64,000 nt of DNA, taken from positions 85,556,198-85,620,197 of the forward strand of contig OV277859.1 in the NCBI GenBank assembly GCA_922989275.2, in the 5' to 3' direction. Made by a program: the position numbers and the translations under genes. The stretch comes from Gari tellinella (taxonomy: Eukaryota; Mollusca; Bivalvia; Cardiida; Psammobiidae). Positions 1 to 9,849 of this stretch are shown piece by piece; the stretch's first letter is position 1; every line of letters begins with the position of its first letter. The notes below the pieces were generated by a model. That model worked only from the letters and a program-made list of their open reading frames with translations. It did no database searches and was not told the DNA's origin.

Positions 1-96
1 TTGGATCCTGATGAGATGTCATTCTATGAGATGTCCGCATCAGGAAACAAACTGTTTGCAAAGGTTATCATAGTTTTGCCTCTAGCATGCAAAGAG

Positions 97-347
97 TTAA
101 CACATTTAACCCTAGCGACGAGTATAGTCCTCATTTACAAACAGTGTACCTGTGATGATTACACTTGTCCTATGCAAACAGTGTAGATCCTGATCAGAGG
201 GCTCCTCAAGGAGCCCTCTGATCAGGGTCTACACTGTTTGCCATTTTGAAATATATTGTTAAAATCATCCCTAAATAGTCAAAAATGAAACATACTTATT
301 AAGAACTTGGAATTGTCGATTAAATGTTTCAGGGGTGAATGGGTTAA
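97..347. mobile_element. A-family TTAA MITE (alpha hairpin)
   Basis: Flanked by TTAA (97..100 and 344..347). Ends are related to TTAACNCATTCA-CCC. Hairpin ACAGTGTAGATCCTGATCAG, then GGGCTCC and its inverse at 167..240. It reaches to 13 bp from SPICE1 exon 6. Bases 1..96 hold the end of another alpha element. Confidence 0.85.
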
Positions 348-359
348 TGAGAATGTCAC

Positions 360-525
360 CTGATTCTGTTTCCTGAAGATCATTCAGAGCTGACCCATCC
401 ATCATGGAGTCACTGAGAAGTTCAGACCTTGTCTTCTTGTCTGGTGGCAGCCTTATCAAGGACGAAGCTACATCAGCTTTCTCTACATTTGGAGCTGCTG
501 TCACAGAGGGAAAACCAGCAAATCG
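360..525 (-). CDS. SPICE1: SPICE1 coding exon 6 (residues 118-172)
   Basis: A 166-nt exon beginning RFAGFPSVTAAPNVEK and containing ALNDL. I place the donor at CAG|GTGACA (359-358), because the open frame beyond runs into the end of a TTAA MITE (97..347) and stops at 273-271 in repeat sequence. Later exons are outside the window. Confidence 0.8.
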
Positions 526-3500
526 CTGAAGATATATGAAATAACAATGGTTAGGATTACATATCACAAATCAGCTTTACTTTTGCACAAGCTGATAGGA
601 AAAAGTATGTTATCAATACTTTTAGGGGACAAAAGTCATGTAGGTGAATAGGTTTGGGGACAAATTAATTGATGAAATTAAAATCAAATGTAAGCTAGTC
701 TGGCAAACACATTTTCGGCCATTTCAAGTTTTTGTACTTAATAAGCAAGCAGCATTTAAAATCCGTTTTTTTCTTACATTGTTGTGGGGCATCAAAATAA
801 AAGGCAGAAACATTTGAGTCGAAATTATATGCAGAGATATCTTTGTTTGAAAACTTGTACAGTTCATAAAGAATATAACGAAGCAATTCTTAAATAATGC
901 ATTGTTTAACCCATTATCCCATGAAACTTCCAATGGACAATTCCTGTTTGCCATAAAGGCTGACCCATTTTAGACTATTTATAGTTATTTTTATAATGTT
1001 TTGAAAAATAAGAAACAGTGAAGTCCCTGATCAGAGTCCTGTAGGAGCCCTCTGATCAGGGACTTCACTGTTTGCATAGGACAAGACTTTAGTGTACTCT
1101 TAACATGTACTTTTTTGAAAGGATGCATATATGCATCACTAGGGCACAATGGGTTAATAAATGTGTAGCATTAATATGAATATACATATCCACTGTAATC
1201 AATCATTATCTTAGAATGTTAATATATCATTAAATTGTTAAACTCTTTAATTACCAATCATTATCTTAGAATGTTAATATATCATAAAAGTCTTTAATTA
1301 CCCGAGGGTCATCACCAAACAGATCCTTGACCACTGCCATCATAGTATCAGATTTTTCAAGAACATCCTGAAACTGTACAATCAAGTGAATGGTCAGCAC
1401 TATCAAATCCACATACCTCTCTGGATCAACATATCAGTTAGACAGAAAGTTTGGCTTCTATCTGCTGCAAAACAATAATGCAGTATGTTCCTTACTAAGG
1501 TTTCTATATCACTGAAGCAAGACTACAGAATTGCAATGACAAATACAAAGTGTAATAAAATTCCCATTTAACCTATATCACGTAAACATTTTATATGCCT
1601 ATAATAAAAAAATAATCACTATTTTGTTAATTTAAGACATAGTTCTGCAGAACCTCAGTCATACATAGTTTCTGTCAAAACTTGACATTGTTTATGGTAT
1701 TGTCATCACAAATGTCATTATCAGGAGTCCAGCTTCAGTCAGCACTTTCAACAGAGCTGGGCCTGAGCTAAAATATCTATATACTAGTGTACTACTGAAA
1801 ATTATGCATGGCTTTAATACACTGGGTTTTAACCCAGTACCCCATAATTACCAGTTTTACGCCTTTAATTAATTCCTCTTCTGAAGAAAATAGTTCCAAT
1901 TTATACTGCCACAAATAAAAATCATAAGAAATATTTTCTATATTCTAGCAGATAATAGCTTAAAGTAGGCTGAAAGTAAAGCAGAATGCGCCTTAAGGCA
2001 CATTCTGCTTTACTTTCAACCTGCTTTAAATGGTCACATATAGTCAAAACTAGAAACAGGCTATGGGGTAATGGGTTAAGTGATAAATGCATATACCTGT
2101 CTCTGGTCATACAGCACTTCTTTCATAATGGCAAGCTTTCTGGCTTGTGCACTTGTCTTCAATGGACTGGACCTTTTTCCTAAAATAAAACTAGAAATGT
2201 GAATGTAAGACATGGATGCCCCATGGCATGCTTGATCATTAATTCAAACACTTTATTAGTCCATAGCTGACCAACAAGGTCAAGAACTCAAGGTCATCAA
2301 CTTTACCTATGATGCAACATGTACTCATTGAGACACATGATCATGTGTAGGTGTATGACCCTAGCTTAAGTACTCAGTTCATAACATGAATTTAACTCAG
2401 AAACATACTCATTTGGACGTATGTATTGACTCAATGAACTGACAAACAGACAAGAGTAACATTATGTGCCCTGCACCACTTCATGTCAGCAGGGATCCAA
2501 ATAAGGAGAGTATTTCGAAAACTAAAATCTTTATTTCTGCTTTAAACCCTATGGTGTTACATCTCATTAGAATCGTCTCGAAGAGATTTAGTGCTGAAAT
2601 GGGTAAGAAAACTTTGGATTTGTTCAGTTCACTCCCTCTTATCTGAAGCCCTGCGTTGGGCATAAAAATACTTTCATATCATATGCTTTAATTTATACTT
2701 TCCAATTCTTTTAGTAAGGCTGCCAAAAATACAGCAGCATTATTCTTTTTTTCACATGTTAGGGAACATGGAAATAGGGACTTTTAAGAAGGGGAGACAA
2801 TCACATGAACATGTAATAGACGGGTATCTTAGTGATTTAGAATTGTATAGAAAAGATAATGAACTGTACAGCCAAATACATGTATACTTCCAAAGATATG
2901 GAGAAATAAAAGAACAAAATAAAAACTTATGTTTGAAGTGCAAATATTTTTCATTATGATACAGTGGAGAAAACGTTATTCTTTCCCAATTAACGCATTT
3001 ACGCTAAAACAATTATTTCCATTGCAAACAGTTTGGTGCCAGATCAGACGCCGGGTAACCCGGCGTCTGATCCGGCACCAAACTGTTTGCCACTCAGTTT
3101 AAAATGAGTCTTCAAAATTGTCAAAAAAGTGTCATTTTACTCATTTTAATGCCCTGCGTTTGCGTTTCGTTTGCGTTTAAACGGGAAAGAATAACGTTTT
3201 CTTCACTGTAATGAGATAAAAGAAACTGATACCCTTGTGAGATGAGGCTGGTCCTTTGTTGATGTGTGTGCTGATGGCATGTTTAGACTTATGACTTGAC
3301 TTACGGTAAGCCTGAAAAAAAAGTAAACATGGGCTCTTAATCCTTTACCCCATACCCTGTTCCTAGTTTTGATGACAGGTAATCACTTAAAGCCAGTTGA
3401 AAGTAAAGCAGAATGCAACTTAATGCATATTTTGCATTACCTTCAGCCTGCTTTAAAGGGACTCTCAACCAAATGGTGTATTTACAAAATTAAAAGAAAA

Positions 3501-6500
3501 TACTCAAATAAAAGCAAATTTGTAGCATTATTGTGCATCTAGCATTAAACAAATATGATCAGTCTAAAAACATCCTCAAGAAAAGTCATCAATTCTTAGG
3601 GTTTTTTTTAGCTATTTTCTATTGCTTTTTCAACTCCTTCGAAAGACGGAGTGAATCCATTTTGACTCAATTGAAACCGTTTGTGCATGAAGTAGTTTAT
3701 ATTGATCGCAGTATATTGAATAGTTCGCTTAGGTCAACGGGTTAAGCGTGTGTCTTTTACACCCTCGCATGCTGGGTCGCCGGTTCAAATCCCACCAGAG
3801 CCAAATTTGTTTTTTCATTGAAATGCATTTTTTTAAACAGAATTTGTTATCCTTCAACTAATATTTACTTATTTATAAAAGCGTATGACATACATTTAGA
3901 AAATTACTACTTTTTTTGCTAAATCTGGTTGCCAGTCTCTTTAAGCTACAAACTGCTAGGATATTCTTATTGTAAATATCCATGCCTGTAAAAAACTATT
4001 GATGATAAATACTATAAATGATTTGCACTGATGATCTTTTTCCATAGAACATGTGTACTGTTCTTTTGTAGAGGACTTGTATATGTTCTGCTAGTGCTAG
4101 GGTTTAATGGGTTAATATACAGTCAGATCATTCTATATAGATTAACAATATACATGTACAGTCGAAACTCGATACTTCGAACTCACGTCGAAAATACCCA
4201 TATTTCAAAGTTAAAAGCCACGTTATAACTTTGAAATATAGGTATGTTCCACTTAAGCGAGATCGAAGTATCGAAAGTCAACTTATGAAATACTGATACG
4301 ATCATTTAAAGCGAGTTCAAAGTATCGAGTTTTGACTGTAATGGAATATTCAGCATCCAGCATAAAACATTGGGGAAAAACTAGTAACCAGTGTACAATA
4401 TAACTGTTGTCTATATTCTAGTCACTATAAGGGTAGTTTTTCAAAAACTAAAATCTTTATTTCTGAATTAAACCCCATGGTGTCACTACTAATGAGTAGT
4501 AACAGTAACACCATAGGATTTGGTGCTGAAATGAGTGAGAAAATGTTTGATTTGTTGAAATAACTCCCTCTTATCTGGAGCCCTGATTACACATTTAATT
4601 AATTCATCCACTGAAGGAAACAGTTTAATTAACAGTAATGAATGTGTAACATAAATATTTACTATTTATCCTGGTAGATGTGAGATGGTAGCTTAAAGAA
4701 GGCTGAAAGTAAAGCAGAGTGCATGATAAGGTGCATTCTGCTTTACATTCAACCTGTTTTAAGTGGCCACCTATATTCAAAACGAAGAAACAGGCTATTA
4801 GGGTAAAACTGTACAAAGTAAAAGTGATGTGATTTTGGACATAATCACAAAATGTTTTGACATCAGAAATACAGCTATGCACTATGCAGTATTAATTCCT
4901 CTCTATTACGATTATATATCCAAAAATCTACATATTCCAGGGCTCCAGATAAGGGGGGTATTTCAAAAACTAAAATCTTTATTTCTCAATTAAACCCTAT
5001 GGTGTCACTACTCATTAGAATCGTCTCTTGGAGACGATTCTAATGAGTAGTAATACCATAGGATTTGGTGGTAAAATGAGTGAAAAAGTGTTGGATTTGT
5101 TCAATTTACCCCCTCTTATCTGGAGCCCTGATATTCGTATAAATACCTTTTTTCGTATGGGCAACATGTATACTGGTACCTTGTATTAACTGCATTTTGT
5201 ACATGTATATGAAAGTATATTTTGACTGATTTTGTACATGTATATGAAAGTATATTAAGACTGATTTTGTAACGAGATTATAAATAATGTTACTCTTGTA
5301 AAAGAGTAAAATGTTCAGTTATTAGTGCCATAAAGCCATTTGATTCAATAAACAAGATGTGTTTGTTAAAGAAATAAGTGTAAGTTTGACTTGATCAGGT
5401 TTATGTTATTAGGGTTGGTCTGTATATCTTATAGTAAAATCTCTATGAACTTTTCAATACTACATTGTACTTACAATTTCATCTGGTGTAGCCTTGTATG
5501 CTGTTAGATCATTAAGTGTGTCCTGCAAATGAAAAATTGTACTGTACAACAGAGCTCCAGATAAGGGGAGTATTTCAAGAACTAAAATCTTTAGTTCTGC
5601 ATTACCTGTAAACCCTATGGTGTCACTATTCATTAGAATTGTCTCTTGGAGACGATTCTAATGAATAGTGACACCGTAGGATTTGGTGCTAAAATGAGTG
5701 AGAAAATGTAAAATTTGTTCAGTTTGCTGTACAACCTCTCTTCAGCAACCATCCAGTTAAGAAGAACTGGGATATTTACTCTTTGCATGCTGGGTAATTT
5801 TTTCATTTAAAACAATTTCCGTCTGCTATTGTTCTAAAAATAAAACTTCCTAAATTTCTTTTTTAAACAGGGTCAGAATGTCGAAAAGTGGATCCTGATG
5901 AGACACACTGGGTAACGCAGCTTCTCATCAGGATCCAAACTGTTTACAAATGTAACCATTGTGGGACATATCTACCACTAACAGCCTTGGCTGCTTAATG
6001 CAGGATGAAGTACTGCAAGAATCTCTTATAGGAGCATTTTGCACTACTTCATCCAACAATAACTCGAATAAGCTGCCAAATCATTTTATAAAAAGAAAGG
6101 TTGCAATGCCACAAAACCAGGTTTTTAAGGTATTACTAACTAGTCCCAAGCTAAGTCTTAATGTTAAGCGTGTTAAATACAAAGTTGGCTATAATTGGTC
6201 TCTTCATTTTGAAGTTATTTACCAGAATTTTTTTTTCAATTTTAAGTAACAGTGACCATAACATTCAAGTTAAAATAAAATATTTGTCATAATTGCCAAA
6301 CATTTTATTTTCTATTTTAAGTAACAGTGACCTTGACCATAACCCGTTGACTCCCAAATACAATCTCAAGCTTAGTCTTTAAGTAAGCTAGCTACATACC
6401 AATTTTGGTCAAAATATATTTATCTAAAGTTATTGATGCAACCCCTCTGTTTGAGGTTGTCCACCCACCAATCAGCCTGTCCTCTCATCTGCCCAAAGAA

Positions 6501-7141
6501 GTACCCCAATCTAATTACAGTGCTCCCTCTCTACAAAAACACCCAATGGGAACAAAAATTGTATGAGTTGTTCGGAAGGAGTTATTATAGGGAGGGAAAT
6601 TGGTTCACCTTTGCAAACAGCTTGAATCCGGATCAAGCGCTGCATAATGTGGCGTCTGATCTTGATTCAAGCTGTTTGTCACTCATAATTAAGTTTTTTT
6701 TCTGTCAAAATGTCCAATATGTTACTTTGACAAAAACAGCAGACAACTTCTTTAAGCAGACGATAATACAGCAGTAAAAGCGTTAGACACAATTGTCCTG
6801 TTTAGGGAACTACGACAAGAGTCGTTGTAAGGAGTGAGTTGTTGTTAGGAGGGCCGTTGTAGGGAGGGAGTACTGTTTCAGGTTTTATTACTATGATAAC
6901 CCTTGAAAACAGTCTGGATAGAGATGAGATCATGATCCAAACCGTTTGACACGCTTACCCTATTAGAAAGATTTTTTTAGACATTTCAAATGATAGAACT
7001 TAACGAGATGACAATTGTTGCAGAAGAAGAATTTACTTAATATTCCAAAGTTAACCTCCCACTTACATCCCATGCTTTCTTCTTTGGGATTCTTTTCCTC
7101 TGTGGATGACAACTTTTCCGTTTTATATTCACAAAAGACAT
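360..7141 (-). CDS. SPICE1: SPICE1 (spindle and centriole-associated protein 1), N-terminal part; gene continues off the left edge
   Basis: Six minus-strand exons (7067..7141, 5475..5522, 3233..3311, 2097..2179, 1302..1367, 360..525) join in phase to about 172 codons. All internal boundaries are AG/GT. The product starts MSFVNIKRKS and contains WDDTLNDLTAYKATPDEI, LAIMKEVLYDQRQ, DVLEKSDTMMAVVKDLF and RFAGFPSVTAAP, which match in order the N-terminal region I know from vertebrate SPICE1/CCDC52. That protein localises to centrioles and the spindle and is needed for centriole duplication and bipolar spindles. The first segment is very basic. The ATG is the first base of its exon, directly after a splice acceptor, so at least one non-coding 5' exon should lie upstream (above 7143). 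Introns are loaded with MITEs, two of them 17-22 bp from exons. Identification rests on motif order recalled from the family, not a search. Confidence 0.88.
906..1157. mobile_element. A-family TTAA MITE
   Basis: TTAACCCATTATCCCATGAA at the left and CACAATGGGTTAA at the right. Alpha hairpin 1016..1074 with turn GTCCTGTAGGAGC. Confidence 0.8.
1199..1301. repeat. Tandem duplication touching the SPICE1 exon 5 donor
   Basis: AATCATTATCTTAGAATG, then TTAATATATCAT and CTTTAATTACC occur twice in a row. The copy next to exon 5 provides the functional donor GTAATTAAAG (minus strand); the second sits about 50 bp deeper in the intron. Confidence 0.7.
1302..1367 (-). CDS. SPICE1: SPICE1 coding exon 5 (residues 96-117)
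   Basis: A 66-nt exon, phase 0 at both ends, encoding a DVLEKSDTMMAV-type block followed by VKDLFGDDPR. The donor GTAATTAAAG lies next to a tandem copy of the adjacent intron sequence (see 1199..1301). Confidence 0.9.
1829..2079. mobile_element. B-family TTAA MITE (beta hairpin)
   Basis: TTAACCCAGTACCCCATAA and GGCTATGGGGTAATGGGTTAA form the inverted ends with TTAA duplication. Beta hairpin GTAAAGCAGAATGCGCCTTA and inverse at 1960..2030. Ends 17 bp from SPICE1 exon 4. Confidence 0.88.
2097..2179 (-). CDS. SPICE1: SPICE1 coding exon 4 (residues 68-95)
   Basis: An 83-nt exon completing the split Gly codon, with LAIMKEVLYDQRQ at its end, the most conserved SPICE1 block here. The donor is CAG|GTATAT. 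A TTAA-flanked MITE ends 17 bp inside the following intron. Confidence 0.9.
2490..2653. mobile_element. C-family CAGGG MITE, diverged
   Basis: CAGGGATCCAAATAAGGAG to CTTATCTGAAGCCCTG. The gamma hairpin is reduced to one arm (CATTAGAATCGTCTCGAAGA). Confidence 0.7.
2960..3210. mobile_element. E-family TA MITE (alpha hairpin)
   Basis: Inverted ends TACAGTGGAGAAAACGTTAT and ATAACGTTTTCTTCACTGTA, flanked by TA. Hairpin AGATCAGACGCCGGGTAACC and inverse. 22 bp from SPICE1 exon 3. Confidence 0.88.
3233..3311 (-). CDS. SPICE1: SPICE1 coding exon 3 (residues 42-67)
   Basis: A 79-nt exon after a T-rich tract and CAG acceptor, ending in one base of a Gly codon before GTATCA. It encodes a basic Ser/His/Lys-rich segment beginning AYRKSSHKSK. 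A TA-flanked MITE (2960..3210) ends 22 bp from its donor. Confidence 0.85.
3339..3457. mobile_element. B-family fragment
   Basis: Right part of a B element: CCCATACCCTGTTCCTAG and a diverged beta hairpin (GTAAAGCAGAATGCAACTTA). Confidence 0.65.
3718..3803 (+). mobile_element. tRNA-Lys(TTT)-like SINE head
   Basis: Contains GGTTAAGCG, an anticodon loop TCTTTTA (TTT), and B-box CGGTTCAAATCCC followed by ACCAGAGCCA. No matching 5' acceptor strand is present, so this is a SINE or tRNA relic within SPICE1 intron 2. Confidence 0.5.
4157..4340. mobile_element. pogo/Tigger-like TA MITE
   Basis: TACAGTCGAAACTCGATACT and inverse AGTATCGAGTTTTGACTGTA at the ends with TA duplication. 184 bp, no hairpin core module. 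Confidence 0.8.
4428..4808. mobile_element. C-family MITE (to 4585) followed by a B-family MITE
   Basis: C: left end lost, right end CTTATCTGGAGCCCTG at 4585. B: 4590..4808 with beta hairpin AAAGCAGAGTGCATGATAAG and a right end diverged from the TTAA consensus. SPICE1 intron 2. Confidence 0.7.
4938..5130. mobile_element. C-family CAGGG MITE with 6-bp duplication
   Basis: CAGGGCTCCAGATAAGGGGG to CTTATCTGGAGCCCTG. ATATTC is present on both sides (4932..4937 and 5131..5136). Perfect gamma hairpin AGAATCGTCTCTTGGAGACG and onward. Confidence 0.92.
5475..5522 (-). CDS. SPICE1: SPICE1 coding exon 2 (residues 26-41)
   Basis: A 48-nt exon between AG (5524-5523) and GTAAGT (from 5474 down). It encodes DTLNDLTAYKATPDEI, the conserved W-D-x-T-x-x-D-L-T continuation of exon 1. 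It is phase 0 at both ends. Confidence 0.88.
5550..5728. mobile_element. C-family MITE, right end lost
   Basis: CAGAGCTCCAGATAAGGGG left end and a perfect gamma hairpin. The right terminal repeat is deleted, but GTACAA still occurs on both sides. Confidence 0.75.
5760..5960. mobile_element. D-family TTAA element, degenerate
   Basis: Alpha-type hairpin GTGGATCCTGATGAGACACA and inverse at 5887..5944, followed by AAACTGTTTACAAATG. The left end TTAAGAAGAACTGGG is weak. Confidence 0.5.
6516..6877. mobile_element. Dp-family TA MITE (alpha hairpin)
   Basis: Left TACAGTGCTCCCTCTCTACA, right TTGTAGGGAGGGAGTACTGT. Alpha hairpin GCAAACAGCTTGAATCCGGA at about 6614..6690. Same family as 58904..59263. 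A further alpha fragment follows to 6955. Confidence 0.75.
7067..7141 (-). CDS. SPICE1: SPICE1 coding exon 1 (residues 1-25)
   Basis: The exon begins with ATG at 7141, directly after the acceptor (AG at 7143-7142), and ends at donor GTAAG below 7067. Its 25 codons run MSFVNIKRKSCHPQRKRIP then KKKAWD. The start is the vertebrate-like MSFV, and the next exon follows in phase 0. Confidence 0.88.
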
Positions 7142-7997
7142 CTGAAATGACAATAACATCAGCTTAAAATGTGTGTTCTACAACCTAGCCTACACTTTGA
7201 ATTGCACCAGTATTGTCTTGGAAAGAAGTTTAAAATAAACAGTAATAACAAATTCTAGTTTTCATACTATTATTTATGATTAGATGCGAATCTTGTGTGT
7301 CTGTTTTATGATAAAGCCTCACGCTTGACAGAAATTAATTAAATCTACAGTTTTTCTCCTTTCTTTCTACAACACTGAGCTAAAACATTTATTTACACGG
7401 TAAACACAACTGTGCTTCAAAAACAAAAGCAATAAAGATTCCAGAGAGCGGTAAAATTTTAAATTAACTGAAAATCTGCCCCATTGACAAGGGTTTGCAC
7501 AGCCTATGGTTTCCTCTTCTAAAAGTCATGTATTCACAATGAAGGTAGTGCCGGGCTCAAGTCATTTGTTTACACAGACATATGTGATGTTATACTGTAT
7601 ACATCGCTGTCCAATTAAATGGCTTCTTACATATCAACACCTCATCGTTTGAACTTGAAGCATGTCGGCTTCCTAAAAAAGATCGTCGGAACATAAAATA
7701 CCAGATTTCAGACGTGTTACTTAGTTTTGAAGATAAAAAATATTGGTCAGTAATAAGTTAGAGTTAAGTGTCACAGTTACATGCTTGCGGTGTTAATGTT
7801 ACTGTTATGTTTTTTGGCTACAATGGCCAGTTTAGTCTTGAGAGTTGACTGTGCACCCCCTTGTCAGTGGGGCAGATTTTCAACGAATTTAAAAGTTAAC
7901 GACTCTGTGGCATCTAGACTGCCTTTGTTGTTGACCAACAGTTGTGTTTATGTAGCCGGGTAGAGATTATAGTGAAATGGTTGAATGGCTTTGCTGG

Positions 7998-8130
7998 GTG
8001 ACTCTAGATCTGTAACTCAGTGGATAGAGCATTGGCATGGTAAGGCAGAGGTCCTGGGTTCGAGTCCGAGTTTAGTCACAACTTTTTCACCAGGTTACAT
8101 TTACCTTGTAGATAAATGTTTTAGGTCTCT
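7998..8130 (+). mobile_element. tRNA-Thr(GGT)-headed SINE
   Basis: A tRNA-like head (7998..8079) with A-box TAACTCAGTGGATAG, anticodon loop ATGGTAA (GGT) and B-box GGTTCGAGTCC, then a tail ACAACTTTTTCACCAGGTTA. The tail matches the copy at 15400. The degraded acceptor stem argues against a functional tRNA. Confidence 0.65.
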
Positions 8131-8459
8131 GTTGCAGAAAGAATCGGGAGAAAAAACTGTAAATTTAGAAAAGATACAGAGCTTTCTTAAAGGGTGTGAG
8201 TGACGGGCAATACAGAAATAAAATCCCTTGTTTAAAAAATTCGTGATAGGAGTGTCAGAAGTCAAATTTAGGGCCCCTATGGGCTAAACGAGTCTTTAGC
8301 GACACTTGTCTGTTCTTGTTTTCAGGCCTGTTCCTAGATTAAATAATCAAGTACACAAAAGTATGAATACAACGCTCATTTTATAGTTAAGTATTAATTC
8401 GGACAATTAATAAATGCACGTGTCAAAGGGTATTCGTTTACCCTTTGGATACTGAAATC

Positions 8460-9470
8460 GATTTATTCAATATTATGGTGATTTTGTCGTTGAAATTTCC
8501 TACGATGCCGCCATTTGTAAATACCGAGCTTTCTGGATTTTGATTGGACAATCGGAAAGGCGAGATCACTCTAGTTAAGTTCGTAAACTGTCGGATAGAT
8601 CTATAGTTTGTTTCATAATGGGCGATCTAGGGTACTAGGTAAAAGACAGGCGCTTAGGAGGCACAAAGCAATAAAGAACAACTAGACAGGCGGAAGGCAG
8701 GCGTCGGTAAGATTATATAGTGGCCAACGGGCCGTGACTTACCTGGATGATACCGGTCTATATGGGTGATGTATATATGGGTGTGGTGTGTTACTCAGGG
8801 TTTGCAGAATTTAATCTGGTAATCACTGTTGATTATATAGAGGATAATTGGTTTTTTTCAGTATAAGATAGAAATTTAATCCATTGAGTGAACATCAGAC
8901 GTTATATTTTCACGAGTGGCTTTTAAGCCACTTTTAAAAGACAATTGTTAAAGCGAAAGTACATGATTTACCCCGTGTTGAGCCCCAAGTTTATATCAAA
9001 CACATTTTCGAAACAGTTTCCCGTATGATGACGTCACTAATGTATTGATTTGACGTCATCCGAATTACATCATTGCTCCCGATTTTGGATTCGTGTTCTT
9101 CCGTTGAGTGGTTCGCGACAAATCGGACTGCCGGAATTTAACGATAAGACACGATTGACCACGATTCTTGGGGAGCCCTACGGGGAACATTCATAATAAA
9201 GCGATTGGTGATAATCCACTGCATTGGATTAGTACCGATTACCAAGTGATAATCCACTGCTATTTCGTGGTAATCCACCGAAAAGCATAAATAAATATAA
9301 TTATCACATAAAGCTGACTCTGGGAGTGTTATAAAGCCATCCAATAAACTATAGTGAAATATCAATATTTGGGCTCCGGCCCTACTAGTTCGTCCACGAG
9401 CGCTGCATGGCGCGGGGCGCCAACTGACGTCATTTGCCATGGCGTTACTGTAAACAATGTCAAGTTTTGG
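8460..9470. promoter_or_regulatory. Probable promoter region between SPICE1 and SMARCA4, with three CRE sites
   Basis: Perfect palindromic TGACGTCA sites occur at 9029..9036, 9051..9058 and 9425..9432. A GCCGCCAT (YY1-like) motif lies near 8509, in sequence richer in CpG than the introns. A perfect minus-strand donor CAG|GTAAGT at about 8740-8745 could end a SPICE1 non-coding exon. Transcription start sites cannot be placed from sequence. Confidence 0.4.
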
Positions 9471-9493
9471 CGGAAAATATATATGTTTATGTG

Positions 9494-9655
9494 ATAAATA
9501 GGATCTAACATTCGTGCTCATTATTTATCATTCTTAATAAACTCGTTGACTAAAATAAATATAACGCTCGCCAAGGCTCGCGTCATATGGTTTTAGTCAA
9601 CTCGTTTATTAAAAATGATAATTAATGAGCACTAGTGTAAGATCCTTTATTTACG
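9494..9655. repeat. Long palindrome, arms 9514..9556 and 9590..9632
   Basis: The left arm GTGCTCATTATTTATCATTC pairs with the right arm ending AATGATAATTAATGAGCAC. The loop (9557..9589) contains GCTCG repeats. Similarity continues outward on both sides (GGATCTAACA and TGTAAGATCC). Likely a foldback element; no target duplication seen. Confidence 0.75.
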
Positions 9656-9849
9656 AAAGAATAATTATTTTATTTTTTTTGATAATGAACAATTGAAATC
9701 ATGATTTTTTTGTATTTGTATTTAAAAAATAACCCAAGAATTAAAATATGATTTATCAGGAAATGTGTTAAAATCAATTTCGAACCTTTCCTATAGAAAT
9801 ATTTAAGTAACAGGTGAGATAGGCAGGCGAGCAATAAACTAAGAACAAC

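Noticed and set aside
1..350. Perfect hairpins considered as CRISPR repeats, microRNA genes or bacterial-type terminators
   Set aside because: They are dispersed, lie inside elements with inverted ends and target duplications, have no spacers, and the DNA is eukaryotic. A microRNA role cannot be shown from sequence alone.
271..359. Reading SPICE1 exon 6 through to the stop at 271 as the C-terminus
   Set aside because: The extra codons are the end of an A-family MITE, and a good donor CAG|GTGACA lies at the boundary; family length also demands more exons.
7781..7963. 60-codon plus-strand frame with a hydrophobic, signal-peptide-like start (MLAVLMLLLCFLATMASLVL)
   Set aside because: No splice signals, homologue or continuation; it lies in noncoding sequence between SPICE1 and a SINE. 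Chance frame is likelier.
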